Assembly (NCBI GenBank): GCA_021779435.1
Contig: JAJYAR010000067.1
Coordinates: 1 to 9,397 of the forward strand
Reading direction: 5' to 3'
DNA length: 9,397 bases
Source of the DNA: a bacterium
GTDB taxonomy: Bacteria > Verrucomicrobiota > Verrucomicrobiae > JAJYAR01
Under the pieces are notes generated by a model that was not told where the DNA came from, made no database searches, and worked only from the letters and a program-made list of their open reading frames with translations. How positions within the stretch are numbered: the stretch's first letter is position 1; every line of letters starts with the position of its first letter. Both the position numbers and the translations under genes were made by a program. Positions 7,060 to 9,397 of the stretch are shown in pieces.

Positions 7060-8195
7060 GCGACGGCCGGCCTCCGGCGCGAGGCAAATTCACGGCACGC
7101 CTCGTGCGCGATGAGGATCTGCTGCATCTGGCTGCTGCCCTCGATGATCTCGCCGATGCGGGCGTCACGGAAATAACGCTGAACCGGATAGTCGGAGCCG
7201 CACCCGTTCGCGCCATGGATCTGGACCGCGTCGTTGGCCGCGCGGGCTGCCGCCATGGAGGAGAAGTACTTCGCCGTCGTGGTCTCGCCTATGGAGGCAG
7301 GATCGGCCGCTGCGCGAAGCGCGGCGGCGTGGCGCCACAACGCGCTCGACGCCTTGTAGCCGGTCGCCATGTCGGCAAGCATCGCCTGGATGAGCTGGTG
7401 CGCACGCAGCGGTTCGCCGAACTGCTGGCGGCTGCGGGCGTAGTCCACGCTCGCCCGGAGGCACGCCCTGATGAGGCCGGTGCAGCCGCACGCAACGCAG
7501 AACCGGCCGACGTCGAGCGAAGAACCGGCCACGTGGGAAAACCCGCCGCCCTCGCGGCCGATGGTGTTCACCTTCGGGACGAGGACGTCGCTGAAAACGA
7601 TCTCGCCAAGCTGGGCCGCCCGAAAGCCGAGCATGTCCCGGATCGGCTGGACGGAAACGCCCTCGGAGCGTCGCGGAACGATGAGGGCCGTCGGCCCCGC
7701 CGGTCCCTGGCCGATGACGAGATAGACGTCGGCGATCTGCGCGCCCGAGATCCAACGCTTGCCTCCATTGACCTTCCAGTGATCGCCGGCGTCCTCGAAG
7801 CGCGTGGTCACGTTCTTCGCGTCCGAGCCGATGGCCGGCTCGGTGAGCGCAAAGGCACCGAACAAACGGCCGGAAGCCAGTTGCGGCAGCCACTCGCGTT
7901 GCTGCTCCGGCTGTCCCCAGCGCTGGACGGCGTGGCAGCACATCGCATGGACCGTGACGAGACTCAGGAGCGACATGCTCCCCTCGCCCAGAAGCTCGAT
8001 GGCCGCTCCCCACGCAAGCGGATCGCAGGCGGTGCCGCCGAACGGGGTGTCGACCATCGCGCCGAGCAGGCCCAGGTCTCCGAGGGCGTTCAACGCCTCA
8101 CGCGGGACCCGCTGCTCGCGATCCCAGGTATCGGCGCTGGGGCAGACGTTGCGATCGAGGTGGTCGCGAAGCGCGGCGAGGTTCATGTGAATCAC
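7056..8195 (-). CDS. Acyl-CoA dehydrogenase family flavoprotein (FkbI/Asm15-like), acyl-ACP oxidation
   Basis: A 379-residue protein of normal acyl-CoA dehydrogenase length. Visible landmarks, in order, are the FAD/substrate motif FALTEPAIGSD, the flavin-contacting stretch KRWISGAQ, YARSRQQFGEPL in the C-terminal helical bundle, and the closing IIEGSSQMQQ, which contains the glutamate expected to act as base in this family. In hydroxymalonyl- and methoxymalonyl-ACP pathways such proteins oxidise ACP-bound three-carbon intermediates. I chose the GTG start (residues MIHMN...) because it overlaps the ACP stop by four bases and has GGAG ten bases upstream; the internal ATG three codons later has no such signal. 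The gene ends in a four-base ATGA overlap with the FkbH-like gene. An ordinary fatty-acyl-CoA dehydrogenase is the alternative, disfavoured by the operon. Confidence 0.92.
   Translation of the reverse strand: MIHMNLAALRDHLDRNVCPSADTWDREQRVPREALNALGDLGLLGAMVDTPFGGTACDPLAWGAAIELLGEGSMSLLSLVTVHAMCCHAVQRWGQPEQQREWLPQLASGRLFGAFALTEPAIGSDAKNVTTRFEDAGDHWKVNGGKRWISGAQIADVYLVIGQGPAGPTALIVPRRSEGVSVQPIRDMLGFRAAQLGEIVFSDVLVPKVNTIGREGGGFSHVAGSSLDVGRFCVACGCTGLIRACLRASVDYARSRQQFGEPLRAHQLIQAMLADMATGYKASSALWRHAAALRAAADPASIGETTTAKYFSSMAAARAANDAVQIHGANGCGSDYPVQRYFRDARIGEIIEGSSQMQQILIAHEACREFASRRRPAVA
7071..7075 (-). promoter_or_regulatory. Probable ribosome binding site of the FkbH-like gene
   Basis: The minus strand reads GGAGG, 11 bases before the ATG at 7059, within the end of the acyl-CoA dehydrogenase gene. 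The spacing is a little long. Together with the ATGA stop/start overlap it supports this start. Confidence 0.5.
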
Positions 8196-8443
8196 GCTGC
8201 CACCACTCCACGACTTGCGAGGAGGTGCGTGATCGCGGAGATGGAGCGGAAGTTCTTCAGGTCGAGGTCCTGATTGGTGAACTTGAGCGCGAACTCCTTC
8301 TCGAGGAAGAGCACGAGCTGCATTGCCATCAGGGAATTCACGAGGCCACGCGCGAAGATGTCATCCTCGTCGGTGAACTCCTCGTCCTGGATGAATTTTT
8401 CGAGGAAGGCGCGGACCCGGGACTTGGCGTCGTCGATTGCCAT
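8192..8443 (-). CDS. Stand-alone acyl carrier protein for hydroxy/methoxymalonyl extender (FkbJ/Asm14-like)
   Basis: An 83-residue acidic protein with the four-helix carrier-protein pattern. The predicted phosphopantetheine attachment site is Ser37 in GLVNSLMAMQLV. The residue before the serine is Asn rather than the Asp of the common DSL motif; I recall this from other stand-alone extender ACPs and do not read it as inactivating. It would carry glyceryl, then hydroxymalonyl (or methoxymalonyl) units between the FkbH protein, the two dehydrogenases and the acyltransferase of a PKS module. It is preceded by the only noncoding gap in the operon, 54 nt, which shows no convincing Shine-Dalgarno but contains a 9-nt direct repeat. 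Its TGA stop overlaps the GTG start of the acyl-CoA dehydrogenase by four bases (GTGA), suggesting coupled translation. A D-alanyl or amino-acid carrier role is possible in principle but not supported by the neighbours. Confidence 0.9.
   Translation of the reverse strand: MAIDDAKSRVRAFLEKFIQDEEFTDEDDIFARGLVNSLMAMQLVLFLEKEFALKFTNQDLDLKNFRSISAITHLLASRGVVAA
8206..8209 (-). promoter_or_regulatory. Possible ribosome binding site deciding the GTG start of the acyl-CoA dehydrogenase
   Basis: The minus strand reads GGAG, ten bases before the GTG at 8195, inside the ACP gene. The competing ATG at 8188-8186 has no similar sequence at a usable distance, so the GTG is preferred. The match is short and could be chance. 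Confidence 0.4.
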
Positions 8444-8497
8444 GGGGGTATGGATTGGACCGAAAAGAGTAAGGGAAAGGCTGACGTGGGGTATGGG
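8444..8497. other. 54-nt spacer before the ACP gene
   Basis: This is the only noncoding gap in the operon. On the plus strand GGGGTATGG occurs at 8445-8453 and again at 8488-8496, so the same nine bases flank the spacer, one copy touching the dehydrogenase stop and the other the ACP start codon. No Shine-Dalgarno, terminator hairpin or convincing promoter was seen. Confidence 0.45.
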
Positions 8498-9364
8498 TTA
8501 AACCGGGTATTTGAAAAATCCGCGGCCGGACTTCCGTCCATGAAGCCCCGCATCCACCATCTTCTGCAACAGCGGAGCGGGACGAAACTTTGGATCGCGG
8601 TAGGCCGCGTACAGCTCGTCCAGCGAATAGAGAATCGTATCGAGACCGATGAGGTCGGCGGTCTCGAGCGGGCCCATCTTGTGCCCAAAGCAGCTCTTGA
8701 AGATCTTGTCCACGTCGGCGGCCGACGCCACCTGGTCCTGAACCACCCAGATCGCCTCGTTCACGGTGAGCATGAGGACGCGGTTGGAGACGAAGCCGGG
8801 CAGGTCCTGCACGACGATCCCCTCCTTCCCGAGCTGGGTGAGAAACGCGAGTCCCCGCGCGAGGGTGTCGTCGGAGGTGTGGTGCCCGCGGATGACCTCG
8901 ACCGTGGTCTTCATCGGGACCGGGTTCATGAAATGCATGCCAAGCACGCGATCCGGACGCTTCGTGGCCCCCGCGATCTTGGTGATCGAGATTGCCGACG
9001 TGTTCGCGGCAAAAACGCACGCCGGCGGACAGATTGCGTCGAGCTTCGGATAGACCTGCTCCTTCACCGGCCACTTCTCGACCACGTTCTCGACAACAAA
9101 TTCGACGTCGGCCAGCCGGCCGTAGTCCGTCGTGAACTCGATGCGGCTCACGGTTTGCTCGGGGTCCGCCGCCGCGGCGTCGCGCTGCATCATCGCTGCA
9201 AACCGGACCGCGTTGAAGATGCCGGTGCGCGCCTTGGCGAGCGCCGGCTCGGAGATGTCGACGAGGACGGCGTTGATGCCTTTCTGCGCGAGGTTCTGGG
9301 CAACGCCGGCGCCCATGACGCCTGCGCCAACAACGCCCACCTTGGTGTATGTGAATGCGGCCAT
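8498..9364 (-). CDS. 3-hydroxyacyl-CoA dehydrogenase family protein (FkbK/Asm13-like), extender-unit oxidation
   Basis: This 288-residue protein has the full length and layout of the 3-hydroxybutyryl-CoA dehydrogenase family. An N-terminal NAD(P)-binding Rossmann fold carries GAGVMG at residues 13-18. The catalytic region shows NTSAIS (121-126), HFMNP with His144, Glu156 and Asn194, and the C-terminal helical domain ends in the usual GRKSGRGFF. In extender-unit operons this family oxidises an alcohol of the glyceryl-ACP or hydroxy-acyl-ACP intermediate on the way to hydroxymalonyl-ACP. Primary fatty-acid metabolism would be the default reading of the family, but the neighbours (stand-alone ACP, acyl-CoA dehydrogenase, FkbH, PKS) strongly favour a carrier-protein-bound substrate. 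The first ATG is used; no clear Shine-Dalgarno precedes it. It stops at a TAA 54 nt before the ACP gene. The family is certain; the role comes from context. Confidence 0.92.
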   Translation of the reverse strand: MAAFTYTKVGVVGAGVMGAGVAQNLAQKGINAVLVDISEPALAKARTGIFNAVRFAAMMQRDAAAADPEQTVSRIEFTTDYGRLADVEFVVENVVEKWPVKEQVYPKLDAICPPACVFAANTSAISITKIAGATKRPDRVLGMHFMNPVPMKTTVEVIRGHHTSDDTLARGLAFLTQLGKEGIVVQDLPGFVSNRVLMLTVNEAIWVVQDQVASAADVDKIFKSCFGHKMGPLETADLIGLDTILYSLDELYAAYRDPKFRPAPLLQKMVDAGLHGRKSGRGFFKYPV

Positions 9365-9367
9365 CGG

Positions 9368-9397
9368 TCAGTGTTTGAGTTCTTCCTTCAACAGGGT
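9368..9397 (-). CDS. 3' end of an unidentified upstream gene (partial)
   Basis: Reading leftward from the window edge, one frame gives the nine residues TLLKEELKH followed by a TGA at 9370-9368, three bases before the ATG of the 3-hydroxyacyl-CoA dehydrogenase gene. The peptide is charged and helix-like, as many protein C-termini are, and the tight spacing fits the compact operon seen to the left. Nine codons cannot identify a product or prove coding. If it is real, the operon begins further right and the dehydrogenase is not its first gene. The alternative is that this is simply leader DNA. Confidence 0.3.
   Translation of the reverse strand, partial: TLLKEELKH

Noticed and set aside
7104..8273. 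Plus-strand open frame of 389 codons
   Set aside because: Antisense to the acyl-CoA dehydrogenase and ACP genes, which have clear family motifs; the product looks like random GC-rich translation.
8498..9364. Primary-metabolism 3-hydroxybutyryl-CoA dehydrogenase with an acyl-CoA dehydrogenase, i.e. a beta-oxidation or butyrate operon
   Set aside because: The stand-alone ACP and FkbH-like protein between them and the PKS, and the match to known extender-unit gene order, fit ACP-bound chemistry much better; no thiolase or enoyl-CoA hydratase is present in the window.

Overview
The window is one unbroken, GC-rich stretch of a secondary-metabolite gene cluster. Every credible gene lies on the minus strand and reads from right to left. 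The order is: the last codons of an unidentified gene at the right edge, a 3-hydroxyacyl-CoA dehydrogenase family protein, a stand-alone acyl carrier protein (ACP), an acyl-CoA dehydrogenase family protein, an FkbH-like HAD protein, and a very large hybrid polyketide synthase/nonribosomal peptide synthetase (PKS/NRPS). The synthetase occupies about 6 kb and runs off the left edge. No credible plus-strand gene was found. The long plus-strand open frames are antisense shadows, as expected in GC-rich coding DNA.

The first four complete genes match, in content and order, the sub-operon that makes hydroxymalonyl-ACP or methoxymalonyl-ACP extender units (FkbK/J/I/H in FK520, Asm13-16 in ansamitocin, part of the Zma set in zwittermicin). 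FkbH-type enzymes load a glyceryl unit from 1,3-bisphosphoglycerate onto the ACP, and the two dehydrogenases oxidise it to 2-hydroxymalonyl-ACP. An O-methyltransferase is needed for the methoxy form. None is present in the window; the megasynthase starts where it would be expected.

The megasynthase begins with a short charged helix that looks like a docking segment. It then reads ketosynthase, acyltransferase, ACP, a class-III aminotransferase of the glutamate-1-semialdehyde type, and a condensation domain, where the window ends. There is no reducing domain. This is the beta-amino-acid-forming layout known from mycosubtilin/iturin (MycA/ItuA) and microcystin (McyE): one polyketide extension gives a beta-keto thioester, which is transaminated and then joined to an amino acid. 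Coupled to the extender operon, the likely product is a lipopeptide or peptide containing a 3-amino-2-hydroxy (or 2-methoxy) acyl unit. The acyltransferase motif looks malonyl-like, so which module uses the special extender is open.

The genes are tightly coupled: 4-nt overlaps (GTGA, ATGA), an 8-nt overlap into the megasynthase, and one 54-nt spacer ahead of the ACP. Between the ACP and aminotransferase domains the megasynthase carries an in-frame 39-nt tandem repeat whose hairpins show compensatory base changes, like an intragenic REP-type element. Taxonomy cannot be fixed from the sequence. The DNA is GC-rich, Shine-Dalgarno use is uneven and gene order is cluster-like. The repeat type made me think of Opitutaceae (Verrucomicrobiota), but this is a weak guess; Myxococcota or Proteobacteria are not excluded.
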